DNA of 64,000 nt, from NCBI RefSeq assembly GCF_002564465.1, contig NZ_NUUX01000004.1, positions 25,280-89,279 of the forward strand, read 5' to 3'. Below, piece by piece: positions 1 through 8,668 of the stretch. Each line of letters starts with the position of its first letter. The first letter of the stretch is position 1. Both the position numbers and the translations under genes were made by a program. The stretch comes from Bacillus sp. AFS088145 (GTDB lineage Bacteria; Bacillota; Bacilli; Bacillales; Bacillaceae_G). The notes beneath the pieces were generated by a model, which was not told the DNA's origin, did no database searches, and worked only from the letters and a program-made list of their open reading frames with translations.

Positions 1-204
1 GGATTCTTCTTGTAGAATTTTACCAGCTTCTGTAATGGCGATTTTTTTACCTAAACGATCAAATAAACGTACTCCTAATTTATCTTCAAGAGCTATTATT
101 TGACGGCTTAAAGCAGGTTGTGATATTCCTAATTTTTCTGCTGCCCTTGTAAAATGTAATTCCTCGCAAATGGCTATAAAGAATTCTAATTCTCTTAATT
201 CCAT
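1..204 (-). CDS. LysR-family regulator, N-terminal part (runs off the left edge)
   Basis: The complement reads inward from an ATG at 204 and stays open to the window edge, giving about 68 residues. It starts MELRELEFFIAICEELHFTR and continues with AAEKLGISQPALSRQ, the winged helix-turn-helix of LysR transcription factors that bind DNA as multimers and sense small molecules through a C-terminal domain not present here. It is a close paralogue of the broken LysR genes at 16395-17328 and 8669-9535. It is divergent from the MarR-led cluster to its right, so the 225-bp gap probably holds promoters for both. The target is unknown. Confidence 0.88.
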   Translation of the reverse strand, partial: MELRELEFFIAICEELHFTRAAEKLGISQPALSRQIIALEDKLGVRLFDRLGKKIAITEAGKILQEES

Positions 205-376
205 AATTTCACTTCTCTCTATTCTAGATGATATTATTTAATGTACTAAATTTTTACTTAATGTAGATGTTATCAAAACATCCCAAAATAGCTTATTAGG
301 TATCTGGCTTAATAATTTTTATTTGACCCCAAAAATTTAAAAGCTTATTGACAAAAAAAATAATAAGTATTAATAT

Positions 377-394
377 TATCTCATATTCAAGATA
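377..394. promoter_or_regulatory. Putative MarR/MhqR-type operator, copy 1
   Basis: TATCT, eight bases, then AGATA forms an inverted repeat 35 bp before the MarR start. The same half-sites with the same spacing recur at 874-891 between marR and doxX. MhqR of Bacillus subtilis is known to bind a TATCTC-type inverted repeat at its own genes, so autoregulation is likely. This is inferred from sequence symmetry only. Confidence 0.5.
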
Positions 395-428
395 TTTTAA
401 TTCAAAGTAATTTTCGGAGGTGAAATTA

Positions 429-857
429 ATGGAGAAGAAATGCAAAAATCTACCTTTTCTACTATTAATGCAAACATCTAAAGCAATTCATGACCGAATA
501 AAGGACGAAATGGCAAAATATAAGTTAAGCATAACTGAGTTTTCTGTTTTAGAAGTACTATATCAAAAAGAGAAACAAACAATTCAACAAATTGGAAATT
601 CAATATTGGTCTCAAGTGGTTCGATGACATATGTTATAGATAAGCTAGAACAAAGAGATTTATTATGCAGAATGCCATGTCCAGATGATCGCCGAGTAAT
701 TCATGTGATATTAACTGATGAAGGAAATAAATTGATGAACGAAATTATGCCGAAATACAATGACTTCATTAGTAATATGTTTGATTCATTAGATTTTGAT
801 GAGTCTGATACTTTTGCTAAGCTTTTGAATAAAGTCAGAAATAAAGTTTATTCTTAA
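429..857 (+). CDS. mhqR: MarR-family repressor, MhqR-like
   Basis: This 142-residue protein has the MarR winged-helix layout: a first helix starting MEKKCKNLPF, recognition region around IGNSILVSSGSMTYVIDKLE, and the wing motif CPDDRRVIHVILTDEG. MarR proteins are dimeric repressors released by phenolic or thiol-reactive compounds. The ATG at 429 is chosen because GGAGG at 416-420 sits 8 bases upstream; the GTG at 420 overlaps that site. It heads a cluster of DoxX, ring-cleaving dioxygenase, carboxylesterase-like hydrolase and WrbA, the gene set MhqR controls in B. subtilis. The MhqR assignment rests on this context. The Cys residues at positions 4 and about 82 could be redox sensors, but that is speculation. 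Confidence 0.85.
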   Translation: MEKKCKNLPFLLLMQTSKAIHDRIKDEMAKYKLSITEFSVLEVLYQKEKQTIQQIGNSILVSSGSMTYVIDKLEQRDLLCRMPCPDDRRVIHVILTDEGNKLMNEIMPKYNDFISNMFDSLDFDESDTFAKLLNKVRNKVYS

Positions 858-873
858 ATTTTTTTTACTATTT

Positions 874-891
874 TATCTCGATTTAAAGATA
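874..891. promoter_or_regulatory. Putative MarR/MhqR-type operator, copy 2
   Basis: TATCT, eight bases, AGATA, matching the site at 377-394 in half-sites and spacing. It lies 24 bp before doxX, where a bound repressor would block the downstream cluster separately from marR. Confidence 0.5.
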
Positions 892-914
892 TATATATTT
901 TAGGAGGAGTTAAT

Positions 915-1313
915 ATGATAAATATAGGTTTATTATTGATTCGATTGGTAGTTGGTATATTGTTCATCGGGCACGGTGCTCAAAAATTATTTGGTTGGTT
1001 CGGTGGATACGGATTGAAAGGTACTGGTGGATGGTTTGATTCTATTGGCATGAAACCAGGAGTAACAATTGCGCTAATCGCGGGGCTAGCAGAATTTATT
1101 GGCGGAATATTGTTTGCTTTTGGGTTTTTAACCCCTGTAGCAGGAATTTTGATTGCTGGGACTATGGCAATGGCAATTATTAAAGTTCATGCGCCAAACG
1201 GTATATGGGCGACATCAAATGGATATGAATATAACTTAACTTTGCTAGTAGTGGCTATTAGTATAGTTTTAACCGGTCCTGGTAAATATGCTTTAGATAC
1301 AATCTTATTCTAA
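915..1313 (+). CDS. DoxX-family membrane protein (MhqP-like)
   Basis: A 132-residue, four-helix membrane protein. The N-terminal GLLLIRLVVGILFIGHGAQK and the following WFGG stretch are typical of DoxX proteins, with further hydrophobic segments near residues 45-70, 72-92 and 108-130. DoxX proteins are linked to thiol and quinone stress; B. subtilis MhqP is the comparable member. The start follows an AGGAGG site at 902-907. It lies between marR and the dioxygenase in the same direction and is probably part of the same quinone-responsive unit. Confidence 0.86.
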   Translation: MINIGLLLIRLVVGILFIGHGAQKLFGWFGGYGLKGTGGWFDSIGMKPGVTIALIAGLAEFIGGILFAFGFLTPVAGILIAGTMAMAIIKVHAPNGIWATSNGYEYNLTLLVVAISIVLTGPGKYALDTILF

Positions 1314-1403
1314 AATATATTGAATTAATAATTCTTAATATAAAAATAATGTTACTAAGTCTTTTAAAACAGCTAATCTTTAATTTAAAAGGAGAGTTGA
1401 AAA

Positions 1404-2342
1404 ATGAGTAAGAAAACAATGGGTATTCACCATATCACAGCAATAGTAGGGGATCCACAGGAAAATGTAGATTTTTATGCAGGAATATTAGGGTTGCGTA
1501 TGGTTAAGCAAACCGTCAATTTTGATGATCCAGGTACTTATCACCTTTATTTTGGTAATGAAGGTGGAAAACCAGGAACAATTATTACGTTTTTCCCTTG
1601 GGCAAGAGCTCATCAAGGAACCATTGGGGACGGTCAAGTAGGAGTTACTTCATATGTTGTTCCAAAAGGCTCTATGGAATTTTGGAAAAAAAGACTAGAA
1701 AAATTCAATATTCCTTTTACAAACATGAACCGCTTTGGAGAACAATATTTGCTATTCGATGATCCACATGGTCTTCACTTGGAAATTGTTGAAAGAGAAG
1801 AAGGAGATATCAATACTTGGACATTCGGTGAAGTAACACCTGAAGTTGCTATCAAAGGTTTTGGTGGAGCAACTTTATATTCAACCCAGCCTAACAAAAC
1901 AGCTGAATTGTTAGAAAAAGTAATGGGACTTGAATTAGTTGGTAGAGAAGGTGACTTTGCTCGATATCGTTCTACTGCGGATATTGGAAATATTATCGAC
2001 GTAAAAATAACTCGCAGTGGACGTGGGCAAATGGGTGTTGGAACAGTACACCACATTGCATGGCGAGCTAGTGATGACAAGGATCTATTGGATTGGAAAA
2101 AGTACGTTTCATCCAATGGATATGGTGTCACTCCTGTTCAAGACAGAAATTATTTTAATGCCATTTACTTTAGAGAACATGGTGAAATTCTATTCGAAAT
2201 TGCGACAGATCCTCCAGGGTTTGCTCATGATGAATCTCAAGAAGCAATGGGTGAAAAATTGATGTTGCCATCACAGTATGAACCTCATAGAGCAAAAATT
2301 GAGCAATTTTTGCTACCGATACAAGTAAGAGAACTTGACTGA
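1404..2342 (+). CDS. mhqO: Ring-cleaving dioxygenase, VOC superfamily (MhqO/MhqA/MhqE-like)
   Basis: The 312-residue protein has two vicinal-oxygen-chelate modules. The first starts at GIHHITAIVGDPQENVDFYA; the second is marked by GVGTVHHIAWRASDD near residue 210. Candidate metal ligands are His in HHIT, His in VHHIAW and Glu in ILFEIATDPPGF, the 2-His-1-carboxylate set of extradiol-type dioxygenases. Homologues in B. subtilis act in resistance to catechol and methylhydroquinone. AAAGGAG lies 8 bases before the ATG. It follows doxX by 90 bp and precedes the hydrolase gene. Which of the three B. subtilis paralogues is the true orthologue cannot be decided here. Confidence 0.88.
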   Translation: MSKKTMGIHHITAIVGDPQENVDFYAGILGLRMVKQTVNFDDPGTYHLYFGNEGGKPGTIITFFPWARAHQGTIGDGQVGVTSYVVPKGSMEFWKKRLEKFNIPFTNMNRFGEQYLLFDDPHGLHLEIVEREEGDINTWTFGEVTPEVAIKGFGGATLYSTQPNKTAELLEKVMGLELVGREGDFARYRSTADIGNIIDVKITRSGRGQMGVGTVHHIAWRASDDKDLLDWKKYVSSNGYGVTPVQDRNYFNAIYFREHGEILFEIATDPPGFAHDESQEAMGEKLMLPSQYEPHRAKIEQFLLPIQVRELD

Positions 2343-2460
2343 TTATATGGAGCTGGAATGAGATCCATATACAATGTTTGAAAGAGCATTTATAAATTAC
2401 AGGTAATAATTAAGTAATAATTGGTGATAAATCGAAAAACCTAATGGAGGGAAATAATTA

Positions 2461-3075
2461 ATGAAACATCTATTCAATAAAGGTCAAGATCCAACAAAAC
2501 CAACATTTTTATTACTTCATGGTACTGGCGGTAATGAATTAGACTTATTACCTCTTGCTGGAATAATTGACGATGAAGCTTCTGTATTAAGCGTTCGTGG
2601 AAATATATTGGAAAATGGAATGCCGAGATTTTTCAAAAGATTAGCTGAAGGGGTTTTTGATGAAGAAGACCTTATTTTCCGAACAAAAGAATTAAATGAA
2701 TTTCTTGATGATGCTGCAGAACAGTATGGTTTCGACCGATATAATATTATTGCATTAGGATACTCAAATGGAGCCAATATAGCTGCAAGTTTATTATTTC
2801 ACTATCAAAATGCATTAAATGGTGCTATTCTTCATCATCCTATGGTACCAAGAAAAGGAATTGAACTTCCAGACTTATCAGGTAAAACAGTATTTATTGC
2901 TGCTGGTACAAATGATCCAATTTGTTCTCCTATGGAATCTGCTGAATTAAAATCTTTATTGGAAAAGGCTAATGCGGATGTAGAACTTCATTGGGAGAAT
3001 AGAGGTCATCAATTAACCATGCAAGAAGTCGAGTTTGCGGCAAACTGGTATCAGAAGATAACTTCGAATAAATGA
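2461..3075 (+). CDS. mhqD: Alpha/beta hydrolase, phospholipase/carboxylesterase family (MhqD-like)
   Basis: A 204-residue cytoplasmic hydrolase. FLLLHGTGGNELDLLPLA gives the oxyanion-hole HGTGG; the nucleophile is Ser102 in GYSNGANIA; FIAAGTNDPICSP supplies the Asp; NRGHQLT supplies the His. The length matches the family. MhqD of B. subtilis is co-controlled by MhqR and thought to act on quinone- or catechol-derived esters, but the natural substrate is not known. A GGAGG site lies before the ATG. It sits between the dioxygenase and WrbA genes in the same orientation. Confidence 0.86.
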   Translation: MKHLFNKGQDPTKPTFLLLHGTGGNELDLLPLAGIIDDEASVLSVRGNILENGMPRFFKRLAEGVFDEEDLIFRTKELNEFLDDAAEQYGFDRYNIIALGYSNGANIAASLLFHYQNALNGAILHHPMVPRKGIELPDLSGKTVFIAAGTNDPICSPMESAELKSLLEKANADVELHWENRGHQLTMQEVEFAANWYQKITSNK

Positions 3076-3169
3076 ATGTAGAAAATAAAAGAATGGCATA
3101 ATAGGTGGTGTATATATGGGTTTCTTATCCAAATTATTTGGAAATGCATCTGATAAGGAGAATAAAAAA

Positions 3170-3781
3170 ATGACTAATGTAAAATTGGCTGTAATTTATT
3201 ACAGTATGGGTGGAACTAATTATCAGCTTTCAAAATGGGCTGAAGAAGGAGCGAAAGAAGCTGGGGCTGAAGTAAGAGTATTAAAAGTCCCAGAACTTGC
3301 TCCACAATCAGTAATAGAAGGCAATCCAGCGTGGAAAGCTCATGTTGAGGCTACTAAAGATGTACAAGAAGTAAAGTTAGATGACTTGGAATGGGCTGAT
3401 GCTATTATATTTAGTGTACCTACTAGATTTGGTAATATGCCAGCACAAATGAAACAGTTTTTAGATACAACCGGTGGGTTATGGTTCAATGGAAAACTTG
3501 TTAATAAAGTTGTTAGTGCAATGACTTCTGCTCAAAATCCACATGGAGGTCAAGAAGCAACAATTCTATCACTTTATACAACAATGTATCATTGGGGTGC
3601 AATTGTCGCTGCTCCTGGATACACTGATCCAGTTACATTTGGAGCAGGAGGTAATCCATATGGAACTAGTGTTACTGTTGGCCAAGATGGAAAAATGATT
3701 GAGGATGTAGAAGCTGCTGTTAAACATCAGGCAAAACGAACCGTTACAGTGGCAGAATGGGTTAAAAAAGCAAATCAATAA
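3170..3781 (+). CDS. wrbA: NAD(P)H:quinone oxidoreductase, WrbA type (copy 1)
   Basis: A 203-residue flavodoxin-fold enzyme. VKLAVIYYSMGGTNYQLSKW is the FMN phosphate-binding loop, FSVPTRFGNMPAQMKQFLD is the WrbA signature and SAQNPHGGQEAT is the second FMN loop. WrbA enzymes reduce quinones by two electrons to hydroquinones, which fits the cluster. The frame opens earlier at 3116 (MGFLSKLFGN), but ATG 3170 has its own AAGGAG, and the paralogue at 43506-44117 has a stop codon between the equivalent two starts. The preceding 18 codons therefore look like a leader peptide that is fused in frame here. The start remains uncertain between 3116 and 3170. Confidence 0.9.
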   Translation: MTNVKLAVIYYSMGGTNYQLSKWAEEGAKEAGAEVRVLKVPELAPQSVIEGNPAWKAHVEATKDVQEVKLDDLEWADAIIFSVPTRFGNMPAQMKQFLDTTGGLWFNGKLVNKVVSAMTSAQNPHGGQEATILSLYTTMYHWGAIVAAPGYTDPVTFGAGGNPYGTSVTVGQDGKMIEDVEAAVKHQAKRTVTVAEWVKKANQ

Positions 3782-3788
3782 ATGGAAA

Positions 3789-3821
3789 AGAGCTAATCGA
3801 CAGGTGTTGATTAGCTCTTTT
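3789..3821 (+). terminator. Intrinsic terminator after the quinone cluster
   Basis: AGAGCTAATC and GATTAGCTCT form a 10-bp stem followed by a T run, 8 bp after the wrbA stop. The same word, slightly diverged, follows the second wrbA copy at 44124, so the terminator was copied with the gene. Confidence 0.85.
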
Positions 3822-3936
3822 ATTTACCTGTAAAAAATTATAAGGAATTTTTACGACGGCATGTCTTTAAATTTTTTAGTCAATTTCATATTGTTTTATA
3901 TAACAAGTTTTTGGAAAAGATCTTGTTACTATTGAC

Positions 3937-4356
3937 CTATTCAATAACTTTAACTTTCAACTTTACATCAACATTACCTTTTAAAGCTTTTGAATAAGGA
4001 CAAAAACCATGCGCTTCTTTCACAAGCTCTACAGCAACATCTTGTGGAACACCTTTAATTTGTGCATTTAACGTAACTGCTAGGGAAAAAGGGTTTTCTG
4101 TATCATCTTTTAATAAACTAACTTCCGCTGTAATTGATGATTCAATTTTCTGCTTATTTTTATTTGCGATAAAGTTTAATGCACCATCAAAACATGCTGA
4201 ATATCCAGCTGCAAATAATTGTTCAGGATTAGATCCAACTTTGTTAGTATTTGCAGAGGGCGTTGTTAAAAGTAAATCTATTAAACCATCATCTGATTTA
4301 ACATTTCCTTCACGACCACCAGAAGCAGTAGCTTTCGACGTAAATAATACGACCAT
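3937..4356 (-). CDS. ohr: Organic hydroperoxide resistance protein, Ohr/OsmC family
   Basis: A 139-residue thiol peroxidase subunit. The two catalytic cysteines are visible: Cys55 in GYSACFDGAL and Cys119 in HGFCPYSKAL, with Arg15 and Glu46 of the family also present. Ohr reduces organic hydroperoxides using lipoyl or dithiol electron donors. The ATG at 4356 follows AGGTGATT. It is convergent with the quinone cluster. An OhrR gene, a MarR-type regulator, is normally found beside ohr but is not seen here unless the MarR at 429 serves. A truncated second ohr lies at 49853. Confidence 0.92.
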   Translation of the reverse strand: MVVLFTSKATASGGREGNVKSDDGLIDLLLTTPSANTNKVGSNPEQLFAAGYSACFDGALNFIANKNKQKIESSITAEVSLLKDDTENPFSLAVTLNAQIKGVPQDVAVELVKEAHGFCPYSKALKGNVDVKLKVKVIE

Positions 4357-4471
4357 TCATAATCACCTCACCTAAAAATTATTAGTACCTTTTTCATATC
4401 GATAGTATTGATATTTCATACTCTAACTATTCTAAAAATAACACTTTAAAAAGAAAATCATAATGGGTGAA

Positions 4472-4735
4472 TATACCATTGTACAAATTAAATTGTTTTG
4501 TCATCAAAGAAACTTAAAAAACACAGACTTCTTTTGATTTTCCTCCTATAATCTTGCCTCATTCTTCTTTATTGATAACTGAAATGAATCATTATGATAA
4601 CGAGAATGTCATTTCCAAAAGAAAAATATCACCATATAATAACCTTAACATTTTGAATAGTCTAAATTTTACCGATTTTATAATGGTTTAATTCCACTAT
4701 CCTAAAATGCAATTTACGTTAGAGGTGATGCATAA
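4472..4735 (+). repeat. Shared upstream module of exported-protein genes, copy 1
   Basis: This stretch before the Ig-like gene is closely similar to 38545-38852 before its decayed copy. Its last 170 bp are similar to 11785-11957 before the subtilase-BNR gene. Conserved landmarks are ATTGATAAC, ATCATTATGATAAC, GAATGTCATTT, CCTTAACATTTTGAATAGTCT and GGTTTAATTCC. A -10-like TATAAT is at 4679-4684; a good -35 is not evident. ATCAT-T-ATGAT is a small palindrome and may be an operator. It is probably a promoter/control region copied with its genes. Confidence 0.65.
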
Positions 4736-4799
4736 GAAAACATTAGATTATCTGAAAAATAGAAACAAACAGCAGCAAAATATGGAGGTTAACAAATGA
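4707..4799 (+). CDS. Possible upstream small ORF overlapping the Ig-like gene start
   Basis: An open frame of 30 codons (23 from the internal ATG at 4728) ends in TGA at 4797-4799, overlapping the ATG of the next gene as ATGA, the arrangement of translational coupling. The decayed copy at about 38780 keeps KKLDYLKNRNKQQQ in the same frame. AGAGGTG abuts ATG 4728, which is poor spacing, so translation is doubtful. Confidence 0.3.
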   Translation: MQFTLEVMHKKTLDYLKNRNKQQQNMEVNK

Positions 4800-7700
4800 G
4801 AACAAAAATGACAAAACGTATTACATCTTTAACACTCGTACTAACCCTATTCATGTCTCTATTCAGTAGTTTGGTTTTTGCCTCAACTGAGAAGGCAGCT
4901 GGAGCAACTAATAGCCCAACAGCGAAGGAGATTGTAAAACTTATTCCAAGTGAATCAACGGTCTCGCTTTCTCTTTCTCAAAGTCAACACGATTTAAAGG
5001 TTGAAGCAGAGTATAAAGATGGTAGTAAAGCAGACGTTACAGCGGAAGGAAAATGGACATCACTAGATAAAAAAGTTGTAACTGTTGAAACTGGAAAACT
5101 AACAGCAGTAAATGTTGGATCTACAAATGTACAATTCAGCCTTGGTAATGCAGTTTTAAAAGTAGATGTAAATGTTACGAAAAGTGCAAAAGTGTTAAGT
5201 CAATTGTCAAATCCTTCAGAGAGTAAAAAAATTGTATCGCTTGTATTAGAGGCGAATCAAGTTACATACATAGATGAGGGGAAAGAGCGTCCTATTTCTT
5301 TGAAAGCGCTTTATAGCGATGGCTCGATGGAAGATGTAACGAAATTAGCTAATTGGGAATCAAGAGATCCTTCAATTGCAATGGTTGAAAAAGGGGTATT
5401 AAAAGGAATATCACCAGGTAATGTTTCAATGAAGGTAACTTACGCAAATTTTCCACAAATAAACTTCTTTGCTTCTATAATAGATATTCCTGATAATGTA
5501 TCGGCGCTATACCTTTCGGCTGACATGTTGAGGTTAGAAACCTCTGATAAGCCAGTTCAAGTAAGAGCTGTGACAAAGAACCCCATGTTGGGGAGTACAG
5601 AGGTTACTTCTTTAGGAAGTTGGACAACGACAGATCGAAATGTAGCTACGGTAAGTAAAGATGGTCAAATAACCCCAGTTGGGATCGGCCAAGCATATAT
5701 TTATTTTAAATATGATAAGTTGGTTGGTGCTGTACTTGTTAATGTTGTTAAGCCTACAAAGCTTATAACTGATGAACCTACAGTTGAACTACTACCAGGA
5801 CAAAATTGGCCTGTTAATTTAACCGAAGTATTCACAAATGGAATATCAGAAGGTGGTATGACTTTAGTTGAAAATGTAAATCCTTATGATGTCAAATGGA
5901 CAGTCGAAGATAACAGCATTGCAACGGTTACTGATTCAGGATCTATCATTGGACGTAAGACAGGTAAAACGTTTGTGACAGCTTCCTATCGTTCAGATGT
6001 TCTTCCTCCAGTTAAAATTGAGGTTACTGTCACCAATAAGCTTACAACTCCTAGAGTTATTGGTTTGACAGCTTCTCAACCAAACCTCTCTTTAGGATTA
6101 GGTGAAGAAACGCCTATTAAAATAAATGCGATTTATAGTGATGGGAGAACTGAAGATGTAACAGGTTCCGTTGAATTGTACTCCGACAATTTCCACGTAG
6201 CTTCAGTTTCCCGAAAATATGGTGGTGAATCAAAAGTTATTGGTCAATTAAGTGGCACAACTGTCTTGCATGCTATCTATAATAATTTTCGTTACTTTGT
6301 AGATATCCCGGTGGCAGTCACGGATAAAGACGGTCAGAAGCAGGCTCCAAATCCTGAATCAATTTCTGTTACACCAGATATGAAAAATATGGTAGTAAAT
6401 CAACAGCAGCAATTAGAGGTAAAAACGACCTATTCAGACAGATCAAATTCAACTTCTTATGCGGTATATAAATCATCTAATCCTGATGTTGTTAAAGTAA
6501 ATAAAGATGGTCTGCTTACTGCTGTAGGAACTGGTACAACAAAGATTACCGTAGATAGCTCTGGATACTCAAAGCAGGTTTCAATTATCGTTTCAAATGA
6601 ACCTTCTAAAGATTTTGTAAACAAAATTGTTGATCTGATTCCTAGTGAAAATGACATCTCCTTTAATTTATCTGAGCACACGCATTCGTTCTCTGTAAAA
6701 GCAAAATATAAGGATAGTTCAACATCTGACGTTACATCAGACACAAGATTCACATCATTAGACCCAGACATAGTTACAGTTAAGAATGGTGTTCTTACAG
6801 CAGTAGCAGCAGGAACAACACAGGTACTTATCGACTACGGCACAAGTACTAAAATCTTGAATGTTTCAATTCTTTCTGGGAATGAAGTATCAATCAAAGA
6901 TTTAAAAATTGAGTCCTTACTTGTTTCCTCATTGAATGTTGTTGTTCAAAAAGATAAGCTTTATCCAGTTCATGTTTTTGCTCAATACAATGATGGAACT
7001 CAAAGGGAGATATCGAATTCAATCCAGTGGACAACAGAGGATCCTACAGTTGTAAGTGTTAAAGACGGGAAATTTATTGGAATGAAAACTGGAAAAACGA
7101 TGGTTAGTGCAACAATTCCAGGTGTTTCTTCTATTAAAATTCCAGTAAAAGTACAAGATCAAGCTGGACCAGTAAATTTAGTAGGAATTGTTGGCTCGGG
7201 GATGATATTACAGCCTGAAGCAGGTAAGATAGTAGAAGCGATAACTACTACTAGCAATGGGATGATCTTACACCCTGAAGAAGGAACTATTGATGCGAAC
7301 GCGTTTGCTGAATATACAGATCATAATATCGTTCAGGTTGATACAGAAGGGAAATGGGAATCTTCCGACGAAAGTGTAGCAACTGTTGACCAGAACGGAG
7401 TCATTACATGGGTCGGCCCTGGTGAAGCATACATCTGGTTCAATTATTATGGTTTGAGAGATGCTATTTGGGTAAGAAACACTAAACCTGTAGATTTATA
7501 TTGGGCTGAAAACAATAAATGGACAACTAGAAATGTAATGTTAGAACCTAATAAGTCCACTGACATCTCAATTAATGGATTCTTTGGTCGTCCTGGCAGA
7601 GATGGAAATTGTGATTGTTATAATCTTAATAGCAAAGCAAAATTGACTGTGGCGGACGAATCAGTTGCAACAATTTCTGCTGATGGACATATCATCGCTC

Positions 7701-8044
7701 ACTCTATTGGAAAAACGACAATAACTGCTACAGTTTTTGGAATGTCCAAGACAATTGATGTTGAAGTTGTAGCAAAGTATCCTACATTTACTAGGGGTAT
7801 AAGTTCCTCGCCTAGTTATATCGTAAATTCAGCAGGTTCAACAAATGATATAGTCATTAATGCTATGTCAAGCGATGGAACGATAAAAGACGTTACAGCT
7901 GATGTCAAATTTTTTAGTTCCAATTCGGAAGTAGCGGAAATGACCACTGATCATAAGATCCTAACGAAGGCTGAAGGAACCGCTGTTATCATTGCGGAAT
8001 ATGATGGATTTAAAATAATTATACCTGTTATTGTAAAACCATAA
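4796..8044 (+). CDS. Exported protein with tandem bacterial Ig-like (BIG2) domains
   Basis: A 1082-residue protein with a signal peptide at residues 1-30 (KKR-type basic start, LVLTLFMSLFSSLVFA, cleavage near FAS). The rest is about a dozen Ig-like group 2 units, each with a pattern such as YKDGSKADVTAEGKW, then VVTVE, then GKLTAVNVGSTNV. The second half repeats the first: the unit starting at residue 45 recurs at about 611 and GQAYIYFKY near 298 recurs as GEAYIWFNY near 875. No LPXTG sorting signal, SLH or transmembrane anchor is seen at the C-terminus (ends IIIPVIVKP), so it is probably secreted or held non-covalently. The only CXC motif is in GNCDCYN. Ig-like proteins act in adhesion or wall architecture; the role here is unknown. 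GGAGG precedes the start. Confidence 0.88.
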   Translation: MRTKMTKRITSLTLVLTLFMSLFSSLVFASTEKAAGATNSPTAKEIVKLIPSESTVSLSLSQSQHDLKVEAEYKDGSKADVTAEGKWTSLDKKVVTVETGKLTAVNVGSTNVQFSLGNAVLKVDVNVTKSAKVLSQLSNPSESKKIVSLVLEANQVTYIDEGKERPISLKALYSDGSMEDVTKLANWESRDPSIAMVEKGVLKGISPGNVSMKVTYANFPQINFFASIIDIPDNVSALYLSADMLRLETSDKPVQVRAVTKNPMLGSTEVTSLGSWTTTDRNVATVSKDGQITPVGIGQAYIYFKYDKLVGAVLVNVVKPTKLITDEPTVELLPGQNWPVNLTEVFTNGISEGGMTLVENVNPYDVKWTVEDNSIATVTDSGSIIGRKTGKTFVTASYRSDVLPPVKIEVTVTNKLTTPRVIGLTASQPNLSLGLGEETPIKINAIYSDGRTEDVTGSVELYSDNFHVASVSRKYGGESKVIGQLSGTTVLHAIYNNFRYFVDIPVAVTDKDGQKQAPNPESISVTPDMKNMVVNQQQQLEVKTTYSDRSNSTSYAVYKSSNPDVVKVNKDGLLTAVGTGTTKITVDSSGYSKQVSIIVSNEPSKDFVNKIVDLIPSENDISFNLSEHTHSFSVKAKYKDSSTSDVTSDTRFTSLDPDIVTVKNGVLTAVAAGTTQVLIDYGTSTKILNVSILSGNEVSIKDLKIESLLVSSLNVVVQKDKLYPVHVFAQYNDGTQREISNSIQWTTEDPTVVSVKDGKFIGMKTGKTMVSATIPGVSSIKIPVKVQDQAGPVNLVGIVGSGMILQPEAGKIVEAITTTSNGMILHPEEGTIDANAFAEYTDHNIVQVDTEGKWESSDESVATVDQNGVITWVGPGEAYIWFNYYGLRDAIWVRNTKPVDLYWAENNKWTTRNVMLEPNKSTDISINGFFGRPGRDGNCDCYNLNSKAKLTVADESVATISADGHIIAHSIGKTTITATVFGMSKTIDVEVVAKYPTFTRGISSSPSYIVNSAGSTNDIVINAMSSDGTIKDVTADVKFFSSNSEVAEMTTDHKILTKAEGTAVIIAEYDGFKIIIPVIVKP

Positions 8045-8112
8045 AGATTACTTTGTATAATTGATATTTAGATAATCGTGTCAGATACAGAATAGTTATG
8101 TTTTTAAGGTCT

Positions 8113-8154
8113 CCCCCGTAAGTTAGTTTCAATCTAACATTACGGGGTATTTTT
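8113..8154 (+). terminator. Terminator after the Ig-like gene
   Basis: CCCCGTAAGTTAG and CTAACATTACGGGG form a long stem with a short loop, followed by a T-rich tail. Confidence 0.85.
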
Positions 8155-8668
8155 ATTGCCAAATTTTATGAAAGAATTTAAAAGGAAAAAAAGATTAAAG
8201 ATTTCCAGAAAAGTTAGAGTTAGTCCAATAGAGAGAGGGGAATATTTACACTGGGTTCAATAATGGGTCCAAAAGTGAGTTTGTCCTTTTTACCTTCGCA
8301 AAAGTCAAATTATATATATTATTTTTAAATCATCTAATTTATTAATCATTATCATCTAAAATATTATATTGTTAATTTATCAGAATAGTTATAACATAAT
8401 TGCATGATTGAGAATAATTAGGAAGTCGATTAGGAGTAAATATAATTTACGGTGGTATCTTTTGTGAATTGCCTTTTTTTGAGAAATTAAGAACTAATAT
8501 GATATGTTTAAAATAGAAATATCATAGTTTTTACAGAATTTATCAGATATTAATATGACTTTTAAAAAGTTTATAAATTTAAGTTATTAAGTATTTGCAG
8601 ATTGTAAGAAAAACAAGAAAAATCGTTCCATATACAGAATATGAAAATGACAAAGATGGTGAAAAACT
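8155..8668. other. AT-rich intergenic region
   Basis: No open frame with a ribosome site. AATCATTATCATCTAAAATAT at 8343-8363 resembles a word near 38000, which lies before the decayed Ig-like fragments, so it may be another piece of that duplicated locus. Otherwise featureless. Confidence 0.4.

Noticed and set aside
4585-4625. Fur box before the Ig-like gene
   Set aside because: ATTATGATAACGAGAATGTCA resembles GATAATGATAATCATTATC only in part, and the match differs among the three copies of the module. Left as an unassigned palindrome.
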